Shown here: in pieces, positions 36,922 to 46,711 of the stretch
Layout of the letters: each line of letters opens with the position of its first letter
How positions within the stretch are numbered: the first letter of the stretch is position 1
Source: OLB7 sp966250335
Lineage (GTDB): Bacteria; Bacteroidota; Ignavibacteria; OLB7
Assembly: GCA_966250335.1 (NCBI GenBank)
Contig: CBINGZ010000014.1
Span: 47,141 to 111,140 of the forward strand
Direction of reading: 5' to 3'
DNA: 64,000 nt
Program-made: the position numbers and the translations under genes
Notes under the pieces: generated by a model
Told to the model about the DNA's origin: nothing
Seen by the model: the letters and a program-made list of their open reading frames with translations, nothing else
The model's database searches: none

Positions 36922-37128
36922 TGCAATCGAAGGTTGATGTTCCCAAGATATGCCGTACGGCGCCCGGGCGCCCAAACTTACGGAGCACGGTCGATTCCGG
37001 AACCGGCACGCACCCGACTATCGTTGTAACAACATTGGGGCGCGAACGTGCGGTGAGGGCCGGTTTGTAACATGAAGGGATCGGATGTGTTTCCGTTCCA
37101 GTCCTTTCCATCAACGCTGAGGGTAGAG

Positions 37129-39771
37129 ATGAACCATTGGTCCAGAGTACGATTCCTGCTTCTTCTGGCCGCTCTGGCGGCGCTCATAGCAGCGCCGGAG
37201 GCGAACGCCCAGAAGGTCAAGGATTCGGTGTTCGTCATAGAGCAGATCACCGGGCAGCCGTATCAGTGCTGCTTCGGGTTTATCGTCAAGAGCAGGCAGC
37301 GGAAACCGCAGTCGATCGACGAGTTCGCCGTGAGGCTGCTCGACAGCCGTGCCCGGTTCCTTCCGGGACAGTCCTCGTCCCCTCCGAACTGGACGGTCTT
37401 TCAGAGCGTCGACAGCGTCCGATGGCTCGCCGCCACCAATGCCGCCGAACTCGATTCCGGCGAGACGGCGCAGACCTTCAACGTCTGCGCGGCCGATACC
37501 GGCGTGACGAGGCTGGTGTGGGAGACCCGTCACCTTGGAGTGCTCGTCTCCACCGACACGATCGTCGTCGTCTGCCGCGGCACCTTCTGCGACGAGCCGT
37601 TCTTCAACATTATCCCGAGCGCTCTCACCTGCGCCTTCAACATCGATCTGGTCGCCGGCAACGGCGAGGATAGAATCGTCAACGACTTCCATCTTCAGAT
37701 CGTCGACAGCGGCTTCACCTTCATCACATCGACAGGGACAAGCCCGACGGGATGGACCAGGATCAAGGGGACGACCGACTCGATGAGCTGGCGCACCTTC
37801 AACAACGGGCTGGAGATCAACGAGTTCGTGGAAGGGTTCCGCGTCCATTTCAACGCGAAGAAGGATACCTCGTTCCGTGTGGAATGGTGGACCACGAACT
37901 TCGGTGAAGTCCTCTGTCGCGACACGGTCAGGCTGGTCTGCGGGGTCTCGCTCCTCGATTCGTTCCAGATCACCGACGCGAACGTGGAAGGGGATACCTG
38001 CTGCCAGGATATCAGGCTGAAGAACACGCACTATCCCAAGTCGACCCTGAACGGTCTCTCGATCAAGGTCACGACCCCGAAGGCGAAGATCAAGGTGCCG
38101 GTGCAGATGCCCGGGGGATGGACGACGATGGGGGTGAACGCGACCGGGGATTCGATCATGTTCACCGCGACCGACGGGCTCGTCTACAACGATACGGCCC
38201 TCTTCCAGGGGATCTGCTTCGACAACGACTCGGCGCGGACCGACCTGATATCGTATCGGCTGACGACATTCGGAAAGGGGGTGCCTGTGGCGACGACCAA
38301 CGCCACCCAGATCTGCGAGCGTCGGCAGCTCAACTGCGACACGATCATCGCCGTCGTCGACTCCACCTTCCCCGCCTCGCGGCGCTGCATCAGGATGACG
38401 GTGAAGAATGTGAACTCCAGAGGGGATGAGATCGATCGTATCGTCTTCAGACTCGAGAACGAGGGGACAAAGCGGGTCTTCGTCTCCGCCGTGCGTCCCC
38501 CCTCCACCGGATGGATTGCGACGGTGACCCCCGACTCGGTGGTCTTCACCGAGAGCTTCATGAGGAGCGGCGAGTCGCTGGCGGGATTCGAGGTCTGCGT
38601 CAGCATGGGTGATTCCACGACCCGCGATCCGTTGAACATCCTCTGGACCACCTCCAACGAACAGCGGCCCGTCTGCAGCGGCACGTTCCCGGTGAACGCC
38701 ATCATCGAGCGCGTCTGCGATGTGGTCACGACGAAGGAGGTCCCGTCGCCCGACGAGATCACCTGCTGCTTCGACGTCACGGTGCACAACCGGAACGAGT
38801 TCAACAGGGCGATCGACCGGGTGCTCCTCTCGATCCCGGGCTCCAACATCATCTTCACCGGCGGCGCCCCGGCTCCGGGATGGACGCTGACGACGGAGGC
38901 GCTGCCGAACTTCAGCCTCGATTTCAGCGGCGCGACGATAGCGCCGGGGGATTCGGCGACCTTCACCGTCTGCATGAACATCTCGCTCCTCGGCTCCACC
39001 CGTCCCATCGCTCTTCCGCCGATCGCGTGGACGACGTTCGGTGGGGGGCAGCTCACCTGCCTCGATACGCTCCGGCTTGTCTGCCGCGGCGTCGACCAGG
39101 AGCCGGTGGTCTGCGACACCGTAAAGGTTGTCCCGGCCTCTCGCGACGACGAGCAGGGGATCTGCCGCTACAGGATGATCGCCGTCAACCGGCACAGCAT
39201 CTCCCCCGGCGTGATCAACGGGGTGCGACTCCGGATCACCGGTGGAACAGGATCGTTCCGCGATGCGAATCCCGGTATCGGCTCCTGGAGCACGGTGACG
39301 GCGACCGACACGGAGATCCTCTTCCGCGGAAGCAACATCCGGACGAACGATTCGCTCGACACCTTCACCTTCGGGATCGACGGTTCGAACGGGAACCCGA
39401 TCACGATCGAGGCGACGACCTACAACGGCGACACACTCGTCTGCACGCATACGACCGAGACGAGCTGCCAGCCCGGCACGCTCGGGGTCGATCTCGTACG
39501 GACGGGGGAGGGAGTGCGGCTGCACGACAACCGTCCGAACCCCTTCTCGGCCACCACCGAGATCGGCTACGAGCTGGCGACCTCCGCGCAGGTCACGCTG
39601 ATCGTTCGCGACCAGTCGGGGGCCGAGGTGCGCCGGATCGAGCGGGGAAGCGAGGAGGCGGGGGAACATCGGATGATGCTCGATCTCTCCGACCTCCCCT
39701 CGGGCGTCTACTACTACACTCTGAAGACCGGGACCGCGACCGTCACCAGGAGCATGCTGCTGGTGCGGTAG
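37129..39771 (+). CDS. T9SS cargo with six Cys-containing ~140-aa repeats
   Basis: 880 aa from ATG 37129, which begins a signal peptide (MNHWSRVRFLLLLAALAALI ... ANA-Q); the ATG at 37072 would bury it. The mature part consists of six repeats. Each opens with a Cys-containing strand (QCCFGFIVK, LTCAFNIDL, TCCQDIRLK, RRCIRMTVK, TCCFDVTVH, GICRYRMIA). Then follow a Gly-Trp or Ser-Trp turn (PPNWTV, PTGWTR, PGGWTT, STGWIA, APGWTL, IGSWST), a strand with FNVC/FEVC/FTVC, and a WTT-type strand (VEWWTTNFG, ILWTTSNE, IAWTTFGGG). The Cys probably form disulphides. The end (LHDNRPNPFSATTEIGYEL ... LPSGVYYYTLKTG) is a T9SS type A sorting domain. I cannot name the repeat; it may be an undescribed immunoglobulin-like domain. 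Confidence 0.82.
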   Translation: MNHWSRVRFLLLLAALAALIAAPEANAQKVKDSVFVIEQITGQPYQCCFGFIVKSRQRKPQSIDEFAVRLLDSRARFLPGQSSSPPNWTVFQSVDSVRWLAATNAAELDSGETAQTFNVCAADTGVTRLVWETRHLGVLVSTDTIVVVCRGTFCDEPFFNIIPSALTCAFNIDLVAGNGEDRIVNDFHLQIVDSGFTFITSTGTSPTGWTRIKGTTDSMSWRTFNNGLEINEFVEGFRVHFNAKKDTSFRVEWWTTNFGEVLCRDTVRLVCGVSLLDSFQITDANVEGDTCCQDIRLKNTHYPKSTLNGLSIKVTTPKAKIKVPVQMPGGWTTMGVNATGDSIMFTATDGLVYNDTALFQGICFDNDSARTDLISYRLTTFGKGVPVATTNATQICERRQLNCDTIIAVVDSTFPASRRCIRMTVKNVNSRGDEIDRIVFRLENEGTKRVFVSAVRPPSTGWIATVTPDSVVFTESFMRSGESLAGFEVCVSMGDSTTRDPLNILWTTSNEQRPVCSGTFPVNAIIERVCDVVTTKEVPSPDEITCCFDVTVHNRNEFNRAIDRVLLSIPGSNIIFTGGAPAPGWTLTTEALPNFSLDFSGATIAPGDSATFTVCMNISLLGSTRPIALPPIAWTTFGGGQLTCLDTLRLVCRGVDQEPVVCDTVKVVPASRDDEQGICRYRMIAVNRHSISPGVINGVRLRITGGTGSFRDANPGIGSWSTVTATDTEILFRGSNIRTNDSLDTFTFGIDGSNGNPITIEATTYNGDTLVCTHTTETSCQPGTLGVDLVRTGEGVRLHDNRPNPFSATTEIGYELATSAQVTLIVRDQSGAEVRRIERGSEEAGEHRMMLDLSDLPSGVYYYTLKTGTATVTRSMLLVR

Positions 39772-39803
39772 GCCCGATCCGCTTCGATGTCGTTTCGAAG
39801 AAC

Positions 39804-39835
39804 GAAGGCGGTTCTCCATCCGGAGGGCCGCCTTC
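39804..39835 (+). terminator. Hairpin after the Cys-repeat T9SS cargo
   Basis: GAAGGCGG ... CCGCCTTC, an 8-bp stem with a nested CTCC-ATC-CGGAG in the loop, followed by TTCCGTTCC. It lies 32 nt after the stop. Confidence 0.6.
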
Positions 39836-39937
39836 TTCCGTTCCAGCCTTTCTTCCGACCGTCTGTCGGGCGTTCGTGAGGGTTCTGACGTTCCGATATT
39901 TCCATCCGCTAACCCTCTCTCCCTTCTCTCGTTATTG

Positions 39938-39968
39938 TTGGTGGAACTGCCTGTTTGACGTAGCTTTG
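39938..39968 (+). promoter_or_regulatory. Bacteroidota-type promoter, TTG-N20-TAGCTTTG
   Basis: TTG at 39938-39940, exactly 20 nt, TAGCTTTG at 39961-39968. It is followed by a leader of about 130 nt and the TSP3-OmpA gene at 40103. The rest of the 331-bp gap contains only the terminator at 39804. Confidence 0.72.
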
Positions 39969-40102
39969 GAAGCTGAATGGGGATTCCGGCGCATGCCGGT
40001 CGTGTAGGAGAGGAACCCACCGACATCCCCGTTTCCGGTCTGAGGATTTATCCCGGCTCCCGCATCCGCGTGAGCTGTTTTCATGCATTCATAGGAAGGC
40101 TT

Positions 40103-42298
40103 ATGAGGTACACGGCACGGTCGGCGGGCAGGATCGCCCTGCTCGCGCTCTGCTTGCTGGGTTCTGCTGCGACGGCCTCGGCGCAGAGCGAAGGTGGACG
40201 ACTCGCCTTCGGGTTCAACGGCGGCGGCGTCAAGTACTGGGGAGAGTTCACCGACAACCAGTTCTTCTGGGGGGGGGATCTCTTCTTCCGCTACAATATC
40301 ATTCCGTGGGTCTCGGTCCAGGTCGGCGCCGGGCTCTCGCAGATCCGGTACAAGGTCACCCCGGACGTGATCAGGAAATACCCGGCCTACTTCGGTCCCG
40401 TCGTCAACGGCGAGCTGCCGACGGTCTATCCGTTGTCCTCTCCGGCGGAGCCGATCCGGATCGAGGAGAAGAACGCCATCCGGGTCAACACCTACGAAGT
40501 CTACGCGACCTGGAATATCTTCCCGCGAGAGAAGTTCGTCCCCTATCTGTTCGGCGGCGTCGGGTTGATGAACTTCAACTCGGTGAACCTGAACCAGAAT
40601 CATCCGCTCCAGAACAACAGCATGCGGATCTACGACAAGTCGAAGGTCGTGATTCCGATGGGGTTCGGCTGGGAGCTCTACGTCACCGACGACATCATTT
40701 TCAACGGGCGCGGCACGTTCCGCGTGACCGGCACCGACTATCTTGACGACTTCGCGGAAGAAGGATCGTCCGACGATGCGTTCGTCACCTTCGGCGTCGG
40801 GGCGTCGTTCTATATCTTCGGCGAGTCCGATTTCGACAAGGACGGACTGACGAACTCCGAGGAGCGGGAGCTGGGGACCGACATGAAGAACCCGGATACC
40901 GACGGCGACGGGCTCAACGACTACGAGGAGGTCCGCAAGCACAGGACCGACCCGAAGAAGATGGACACCGACGGCGACGGCCTGGACGACTATCCCGAGA
41001 TCTTCACCCACAAGACCTCCCCGGTCAAGGCCGACACCGACGCGGACGGCCTCGCCGACGGCGAGGAGCTGAGCCGCAAGCTCGATCCGAACGATCCCGA
41101 TACCGACAAGGACGGTCTGCTGGACGGCGACGAGGTGAACAAGTATGCGACCGATCCGAAGTCGCCCGACACCGACTCCGACGGCCTTCTGGACGGCGAC
41201 GAGGCGCTGAAGCACAACACCAGCCCCACCGCCGCCGACAGCGACAAGGATGGGCTGAAGGATGGCGAGGAGGTCAACACCTACAAGACCAATCCCGCTG
41301 CGACCGACAGCGACAACGACGGGTTGACCGACGGGGCGGAGGTGACGCAGTACAAGTCCGATCCCAATAAGATAGATTCCGACGGCGACGGCCTCGGCGA
41401 CGGCGAGGAGGTCAACCAGTACAAGTCCGATCCCGCCAGGACCGACACCGACGGCGACACTCTCTCCGACGGTGACGAGGTGCGGCAGTACAAGTCGAGC
41501 CCGACCTCGCGCGATTCCGACAACGACGGCCTCGGCGACGGCGACGAGGTGAACGCCCACAAGACCGACCCCTCCAGTCCCGACAGCGACGGCGACGGCC
41601 TGAAGGATGGGGACGAGGTGAACCGCTACCGGACCAGCCCGATCAACAGCGACAGCGACGACGACAAGCTGGCCGACGGCGAGGAGGTCCTGAAGTACAA
41701 GACCGATCCGGCGAAGGCCGACACCGACGGCGATCGTCTGAAGGACGGCGACGAGGTCTCCAGCCGGTACAACACCGATCCGCTGAAGCCCGACACCGAC
41801 GACGACACCGTCATCGACAGCGAGGACGACTGCCCGCTGGTGAAGGGAGTCCCGGTCTCCGAGTCGGGGAAGAAGGGATGCCCCGAGCCGCCGAAGATCG
41901 GCACCAAGACCGACTTCCCGGACATTCTCTTCAAGGTCAACACCGACGAGTTCAACTTCGATCTTCCAAGCACGGCCGGAAGCCTTGCGAAGCTCCTCGC
42001 CTACGTCAACCAGTGCGAGAAGCTCGGTCTGATGGTGGAGGGGCATGCATCGGAAGAGGGGAATGTCAAGCGGAACCAGGAGCTGTCCGATCTGCGCGCG
42101 AAGAAGGTCAGGCAGTGGCTGATCGAGCAGGGGGTCAACCCCGGCAAGCTGATCGGCGCCGTCGGCTACGGTTCGTCGCGGCCGAAGGTGAAGGAGCCGA
42201 CCGGGAAGGATCTGAAGAAGATCTCCAAGGAGGATCTGGAGAACATCCGGAAGCAGAACCGCCGCATCACCGTGGAAGTGGTGAAAGGCTGCGACTGA
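40103..42298 (+). CDS. OmpA-family protein with ~14 thrombospondin type 3 repeats
   Basis: 731 aa from ATG 40103 with AGGAAGG upstream. Signal peptide (MRYTARSAGRIALLALCLLG ... TASA-QS). Residues 28-240 form a beta-barrel-like domain (GGGVKYWGEFTDNQFFWG). Residues 244-578 hold about 14 calcium-binding TSP3 repeats of 23 aa, each like DSDGDGLGDGEEVNQYKSDP. A CP pair (DDCPLVKG) leads into a C-terminal OmpA domain (LFKVNTDEFNF, MVEGHASEEGNVKRNQELSD, LRAKKVRQWL, VGYGSSRPKV) that binds peptidoglycan. It probably tethers outer membrane to wall with a long Ca-stiffened stalk. An insertion KDLKKISKEDLENIRKQNRR lies late in the OmpA domain. Confidence 0.9.
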   Translation: MRYTARSAGRIALLALCLLGSAATASAQSEGGRLAFGFNGGGVKYWGEFTDNQFFWGGDLFFRYNIIPWVSVQVGAGLSQIRYKVTPDVIRKYPAYFGPVVNGELPTVYPLSSPAEPIRIEEKNAIRVNTYEVYATWNIFPREKFVPYLFGGVGLMNFNSVNLNQNHPLQNNSMRIYDKSKVVIPMGFGWELYVTDDIIFNGRGTFRVTGTDYLDDFAEEGSSDDAFVTFGVGASFYIFGESDFDKDGLTNSEERELGTDMKNPDTDGDGLNDYEEVRKHRTDPKKMDTDGDGLDDYPEIFTHKTSPVKADTDADGLADGEELSRKLDPNDPDTDKDGLLDGDEVNKYATDPKSPDTDSDGLLDGDEALKHNTSPTAADSDKDGLKDGEEVNTYKTNPAATDSDNDGLTDGAEVTQYKSDPNKIDSDGDGLGDGEEVNQYKSDPARTDTDGDTLSDGDEVRQYKSSPTSRDSDNDGLGDGDEVNAHKTDPSSPDSDGDGLKDGDEVNRYRTSPINSDSDDDKLADGEEVLKYKTDPAKADTDGDRLKDGDEVSSRYNTDPLKPDTDDDTVIDSEDDCPLVKGVPVSESGKKGCPEPPKIGTKTDFPDILFKVNTDEFNFDLPSTAGSLAKLLAYVNQCEKLGLMVEGHASEEGNVKRNQELSDLRAKKVRQWLIEQGVNPGKLIGAVGYGSSRPKVKEPTGKDLKKISKEDLENIRKQNRRITVEVVKGCD
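40832..41838 (+). repeat. Tandem 69-bp coding repeats (TSP3 array)
   Basis: About 14 units of 69 bp inside the OmpA-family gene encode the calcium-binding DxDxDG(L)xDG(D/E)E pattern. Units differ at many synonymous sites, so the array is old rather than freshly expanded. It is coding and not a CRISPR. Confidence 0.85.
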
Positions 42299-42321
42299 CG
42301 CGACATTAATGTCACGTAACG

Positions 42322-42359
42322 CGATGGGATCACGTCCGTGTGGGAACGTGGTCCCATCG
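42322..42359 (+). terminator. 14-bp hairpin after the TSP3-OmpA gene
   Basis: CGATGGGATCACGT, 10-nt loop, ACGTGGTCCCATCG with one G-T pair, then TCGTTTATG. A separate perfect palindrome GACATTAATGTC lies at 42302-42313, 3 nt after the stop codon. Confidence 0.7.
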
Positions 42360-42429
42360 TCGTTTATGTACCTGAGGGGATTGGGTGTGAGGGGATTTGA
42401 TTCGTAGGGATGCGATTCGGAACGACTTG

Positions 42430-42494
42430 GCTCCCGTAGGGAGCACCCAGACGTAGCCACGAGCCGTTCAAAATTCTTCAAGCGCCGTAGGTGC
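42430..42494. repeat. Two small hairpins sharing a GTA triloop
   Basis: GCTCCC-GTA-GGGAGC at 42430-42444 and GCGCC-GTA-GGTGC at 42482-42494. They have the same architecture, differ in sequence and lie between two convergent genes. A third CGTAGGGA stands unpaired near 42402. They look like members of a dispersed palindromic (REP-like) family, but only these are seen in this window. Confidence 0.4.
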
Positions 42495-42532
42495 GCACCG
42501 GTCTTCGCCGATACGACGAAAACGGAACCGGC

Positions 42533-43663
42533 TCAGATCATGAGATCGGCCGCGTCGCGCGCTATGGTGCCGGCCAGGGCGATCCCCATGCCGTTGCAGC
42601 CGAATCCTATGACAATATGATCGGAGGTCCGCTTCACCACCGGAAGCTTGTCCGGCGTGAAGCCCATGATCCCGCTCCAGCGGCGCTCGAGGGTGAACTC
42701 TCTGCCGGGGAGGATCAGATCCCGCAGCAGCTCCGCCAGGCGGGCCAGGATCGCGTCGTTGTGGCCGAACTCGACGGTCGCCTCCTGCTCGAACGCCAGA
42801 TTTCTCCCACCCCCCAGCAGCACCCGCTCACCCACGTTCCGGAAGTAGTAGAATCCCTCGTCGATATGAAACGTGCCGCGCCAGGGGAGCCCCGCCACCG
42901 GTCCGGTCATCACCACCTGTCCCCGTCCCGGCACGATCGGGATCTGAGGGAAGAGGGAGGGGATCGATGCGTTCGTGCAGACCGCCGCAACCCCGGCGTG
43001 AAACTCGACCGGCGCCTGAAGGGGAGTATGCTCGGCCCGGAGAATCGCCCCGTTCCCCGACTCCTCGATCGAGACGACCTCGGCTCCCGTAATGATCGTG
43101 ATGCGATGCTCACGAGCCTTCTCCGCCAGCGAGCGCATCATCATTCCCGAATGGATCTGCCCTTCGCACGGGTTCAGCACCAGCCCCCGGGTGTGACGTG
43201 CGCTGAAGCCGAACTCCGCGATCAGATCGTTCCGGAGCGAGAAGAGATCGGTTCCGAAGATCCCGCGGAGAAGATCGTTCGCTCTCGGGATCTCGTCGAC
43301 GGCCGCGGCGTATTCCTCCGGGAGAAGCTCGTATCCGCCGAACTCCTCGTAGCCGATCGCGTCGTCTCCCAGGCGTCCCCGCAGGATCTCCAGGCCGCGT
43401 CGGCGGCGGTCGATCAGCGAGACGGCGGCCTCCTCACCGACCTTCCGGAGGTCGTGGAGAAACTCGGTCAGGCTGCCGAAGCAGGCGAACCCCGCGTTCC
43501 GTGTGCTGGCGCCGGCGGGGAGCACTCCCCGTTCCATCACGGCGATCGTCATGGAGGGGACCCGTTCGGCCAGTTCGATCGCCGTCGAGAGGCCGATGAT
43601 CCCCCCGCCCACGATGATCGCATCATATCGCAGTAATGCGTCGTCTTCCCAGAAACTGAGCAT
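42533..43663 (-). CDS. FAD-dependent amino acid oxidase (DAO family)
   Basis: 376 aa, cytoplasmic. N-terminal Rossmann dinucleotide motif (DAIIVGGGIIGLSTAIELAE) and Glu at the end of strand 2 (VMERG). The DAO signature STRNAGFACFGS follows, and the C-terminal FAD loop VIGFGCNGMGIALAG closes the fold. It resembles glycine/D-amino acid oxidase-like dehydrogenases that oxidise a secondary or D-amino acid; the substrate is unknown. gcvH lies just upstream on the same strand but is separated by a strong hairpin, so shared regulation is doubtful. Confidence 0.82.
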   Translation of the reverse strand: MLSFWEDDALLRYDAIIVGGGIIGLSTAIELAERVPSMTIAVMERGVLPAGASTRNAGFACFGSLTEFLHDLRKVGEEAAVSLIDRRRRGLEILRGRLGDDAIGYEEFGGYELLPEEYAAAVDEIPRANDLLRGIFGTDLFSLRNDLIAEFGFSARHTRGLVLNPCEGQIHSGMMMRSLAEKAREHRITIITGAEVVSIEESGNGAILRAEHTPLQAPVEFHAGVAAVCTNASIPSLFPQIPIVPGRGQVVMTGPVAGLPWRGTFHIDEGFYYFRNVGERVLLGGGRNLAFEQEATVEFGHNDAILARLAELLRDLILPGREFTLERRWSGIMGFTPDKLPVVKRTSDHIVIGFGCNGMGIALAGTIARDAADLMI

Positions 43664-43711
43664 GGCGGCGGGTCGATTACGGTTGAGAGTGAAGGGAGTG
43701 CTCCATACGCA

Positions 43712-43738
43712 AAGCGCCCCACCGTCGGCGGGGCGCTT
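43712..43738 (-). terminator. Terminator of the efp-accB-accC-gcvH group
   Basis: AAGCGCCCC, loop ACCGTCGGC, GGGGCGCTT: a perfect 9-bp stem, symmetric on both strands. It lies 34 nt beyond the gcvH stop; on the minus strand the stem is followed by TGCG. Confidence 0.7.
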
Positions 43739-43771
43739 CCGAACATTTCGTGCGGAGAGGGGGAGAAAGGC

Positions 43772-44158
43772 TCAGTGCGCCTGTCCCACCATCGCCCCGT
43801 AGGCGGCGGCGTCCATCAGGTCGGGGTTGACCGATCCCTCGACCTCGATCTCGATCATCCAGCCGTCGCCGTACGGATCGCGGTTGATCGTCTCGGGCGA
43901 ATCGGAGATCATCGGGTTCATCCCCAGGAACGTTCCGGCGGTCGGCGTATAGAGATCGGAGACGGTCTTCACGGCCTCGATCGTTCCGAAGACCTGTCCC
44001 GCGGCGAGATCATCGCCGGGGGAGACGGTGATATCCACGAACACGATATCTCCAAGTTCGGACTGGGCGAAATCGGAGATCCCGACCCGGCCCGTGCTGC
44101 CGTCGACACGAAGCCACTCGTGGCTCTTTGCGTACTTGAGATCGTCAGGGAAGTTCAT
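43772..44158 (-). CDS. gcvH: Glycine cleavage system H protein
   Basis: 128 aa, the normal length. The lipoylation site is present (FGTIEAVKTVSDLYTP, modified Lys in EAVK), with KSHEWLRVDG at the start and EVEGSVNPDLMDAAAYGAMV at the end. It shuttles the methylamine group between GcvP, GcvT and Lpd. It follows accC by 51 nt on the same strand. No gcvT or gcvP is in the window, so it is separated from its partners. Confidence 0.95.
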   Translation of the reverse strand: MNFPDDLKYAKSHEWLRVDGSTGRVGISDFAQSELGDIVFVDITVSPGDDLAAGQVFGTIEAVKTVSDLYTPTAGTFLGMNPMISDSPETINRDPYGDGWMIEIEVEGSVNPDLMDAAAYGAMVGQAH

Positions 44159-44209
44159 GAGAGATATGAGAATGATATGGTTTGATGTCGCGAGGAGAAG
44201 ACTATCGTA

Positions 44210-45570
44210 CTATGAGCCTTCGGCCGGAAGATCCGCCAGCCAGTCCGTCGTATCCACGAAGCGCGTGTCGAAGTCGCCGCTCAGGAAGCGCTCGTTCTCC
44301 ATCATCATCTTGTGGAACGGAATGGTCGTCTTCACCCCTTCGATCACGAACTCGTCGAGTGCGCGGCGCATCTTGGCAATGGCGCTCGGCCGGGTCTCGC
44401 CGAAGGTGATCAGCTTCGCCAGGAGCGAGTCGTAGTAGGGGGGGATCATATATCCCTGATAGATATGGGAATCGATCCTGACCCCGTGCCCCCCCGGAAG
44501 GTGGAGCGTCGAGATACGCCCCGGGCTCGGTCGGAAGTTGTTGTAGGGGTCTTCGGCGTTGATCCGCACCTCGATCGCATGCTTCCGCGCCGATCCCTGG
44601 CGGAGCGTCAGCGTCTCGCCGGCGGCGACCGCGATCTGCTCCTTGATGAGATCGATCCCGAGCGATTCCTCCGTGACGGGATGTTCCACCTGGATACGGG
44701 TGTTCATCTCCATGAAGTAGAAATTGCGGTGAGTGTCGACCAGGAACTCGAACGTGCCGGCCCCTTCGTAGTTCACATACTCGCAGCCTGCCAGGGCCGC
44801 CTCCCCCATCCGCTGCCGCAGATCCTCGCCGACGATCGGGGAGGGAGCCTCCTCGATCAGCTTCTGGTGGCGGCGCTGGATGGAGCATTCGCGCTCGTTG
44901 AGATACGCCCGGTTGCCGTGGCTGTCGCACATCACCTGGATCTCGACATGCCTCGGCCCTTCCACGAACTTCTCGATATAGACGTTTCCGTCGCCGAACG
45001 CGGCGAGCGCCTCTCCCTGGGCGGCGCTGAACGCCCGCTCCAGTTCGGACTCCTGGTGAACCACCCGCATCCCCTTGCCGCCGCCGCCGGAGCTCGCCTT
45101 GATGAGGATCGGATAGCCGACCTCGGCGCCGACCCGTGCTGCGGTCTCCAGATCCTCGATCACCCCGTCGCTGCCGGGAACGACCGGAACGCCCGCCTTC
45201 ACCATCGTATCCTTCGCCACCGACTTGTTCCCCATCAGCCGGATCGCCTCCGGGGAGGGACCGATGAAGGTGAAGCCGCTGGCGGTGCAGATCTCCGCGA
45301 ACGCGGCGTTCTCCGCAAGGAAACCGTAACCGGGATGGATGGCGTCGGCGTTGGTGATCTGAGCCGCGGCGATGATCCGCGGGATGTTGAGATAGCTCTC
45401 GGCTCCTGAGGGGGGGCCGATGCAGACGACCTCGTCGGCGAACTTGACATGGAGCGAATCCGCGTCCGCCGTGGAGTAGACGCATACCGTCCGGATTCCC
45501 ATCTCCCGACAGGCGCGTATCACGCGGAGCGCGATCTCACCCCGGTTGGCAATCAGAACCTTCTTGAACA

Positions 45571-45571
<1 letters not shown>
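44210..45571 (-). CDS. accC: Biotin carboxylase, acetyl-CoA carboxylase subunit
   Basis: 453 aa. ATP-grasp enzyme: N-terminal KVLIANRGEIALRVIRACRE, HPGYGFLAENAAFAE, the glycine-rich loop SSGGGGKGMRVV, the metal and bicarbonate region FYFMEMNTRIQVEHPVTE, and EVRINAEDP. It carboxylates biotin on AccB in the first step of fatty acid synthesis. Its ATG overlaps the accB stop by one base (TAATG), indicating coupled translation. Length is standard for the stand-alone bacterial subunit. Confidence 0.97.
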
Positions 45572-46080
<509 letters not shown>

Positions 46081-46098
46081 CCGTAGGAATCCTCAGGT

Positions 46099-46662
46099 TC
46101 AGATTTTGACGCGGTCGAGATACTGTCCGGTGCGGGTGTCGACGCGGATGCTGTCCCCTTCGTTGACGAAGAGAGGAACCATCACGGTGGCGCCCGATTC
46201 GACGGTGGCGGGCTTGGTGGCGCCCGTCGCGGTATCCCCCTTGATGCCGGGCTCGGTATGCCTGATCATCAGGGTGACGTGCGGCGGAAGCTCCACCCCG
46301 ACGACCTGCGACCCGTGGAACGAGATCTGCGCCTCCCCCGACTCCTTCAGAAGCCCCGCCTGCTCGCCGATGATCTCCTCGGCGATCTGCACCTGCTCGT
46401 ACGTCTCCGTATCCATGAAGACCATATCCTGGCCGTCGCGATACAGGAACTGCATCCCCTTGCGGTCGATCCGGACGATGTCGACCTCCTCGCCGGAGCG
46501 GAACCGGTTCTCAAGAAGCTTGCCGTTGTTCATGTTGCGCATCTTCACCTGATAGAAGGCGCGCAGGTTGCCCGGCGTTCTATGGATGCTTTCCAGGACG
46601 GTGCAGAGTTCGCCGTTGTAGCGAATCACCACTCCCGGCCGAAGATCTGAGGTCGTTGCCAT
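46099..46662 (-). CDS. efp: Translation elongation factor P
   Basis: 187 aa from ATG 46662. A longer frame reaches 46776 but would translate the tRNA-Cys gene, so it is rejected. Three OB/KOW-like domains are present; the C-terminus GDSIRVDTRTGQYLDRVKI is canonical. EF-P relieves ribosome stalling at polyproline. Odd: the domain I tip reads TPGNLRAFYQVK, with neither the Lys of EpmA substrates nor the Arg32 of EarP substrates at the apex. This loop type is one I associate with Chlorobi. First gene of the efp-accB-accC(-gcvH) group. Confidence 0.96.
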   Translation of the reverse strand: MATTSDLRPGVVIRYNGELCTVLESIHRTPGNLRAFYQVKMRNMNNGKLLENRFRSGEEVDIVRIDRKGMQFLYRDGQDMVFMDTETYEQVQIAEEIIGEQAGLLKESGEAQISFHGSQVVGVELPPHVTLMIRHTEPGIKGDTATGATKPATVESGATVMVPLFVNEGDSIRVDTRTGQYLDRVKI

Positions 46663-46711
46663 GAGGGATGGAGAAGGATAGAATAGATGTCGTTGAAATG
46701 CGACAGTATTG

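Noticed and set aside
37111..40026. 971-aa minus-strand ORF
   Set aside because: Shadow of the Cys-repeat T9SS cargo produced by high GC; composition is Arg/Asp/His-rich without domains.
40832..41838. Regular 69-bp repeats as a possible CRISPR array
   Set aside because: Units are in frame, encode TSP3 calcium motifs and have no constant repeat with unique spacers.
39932..42481. 849-aa minus-strand ORF with regular VAVGVG-type repeats
   Set aside because: Its repeats are simply the reverse complement of the TSP3 array; it has no signal peptide and no known fold.
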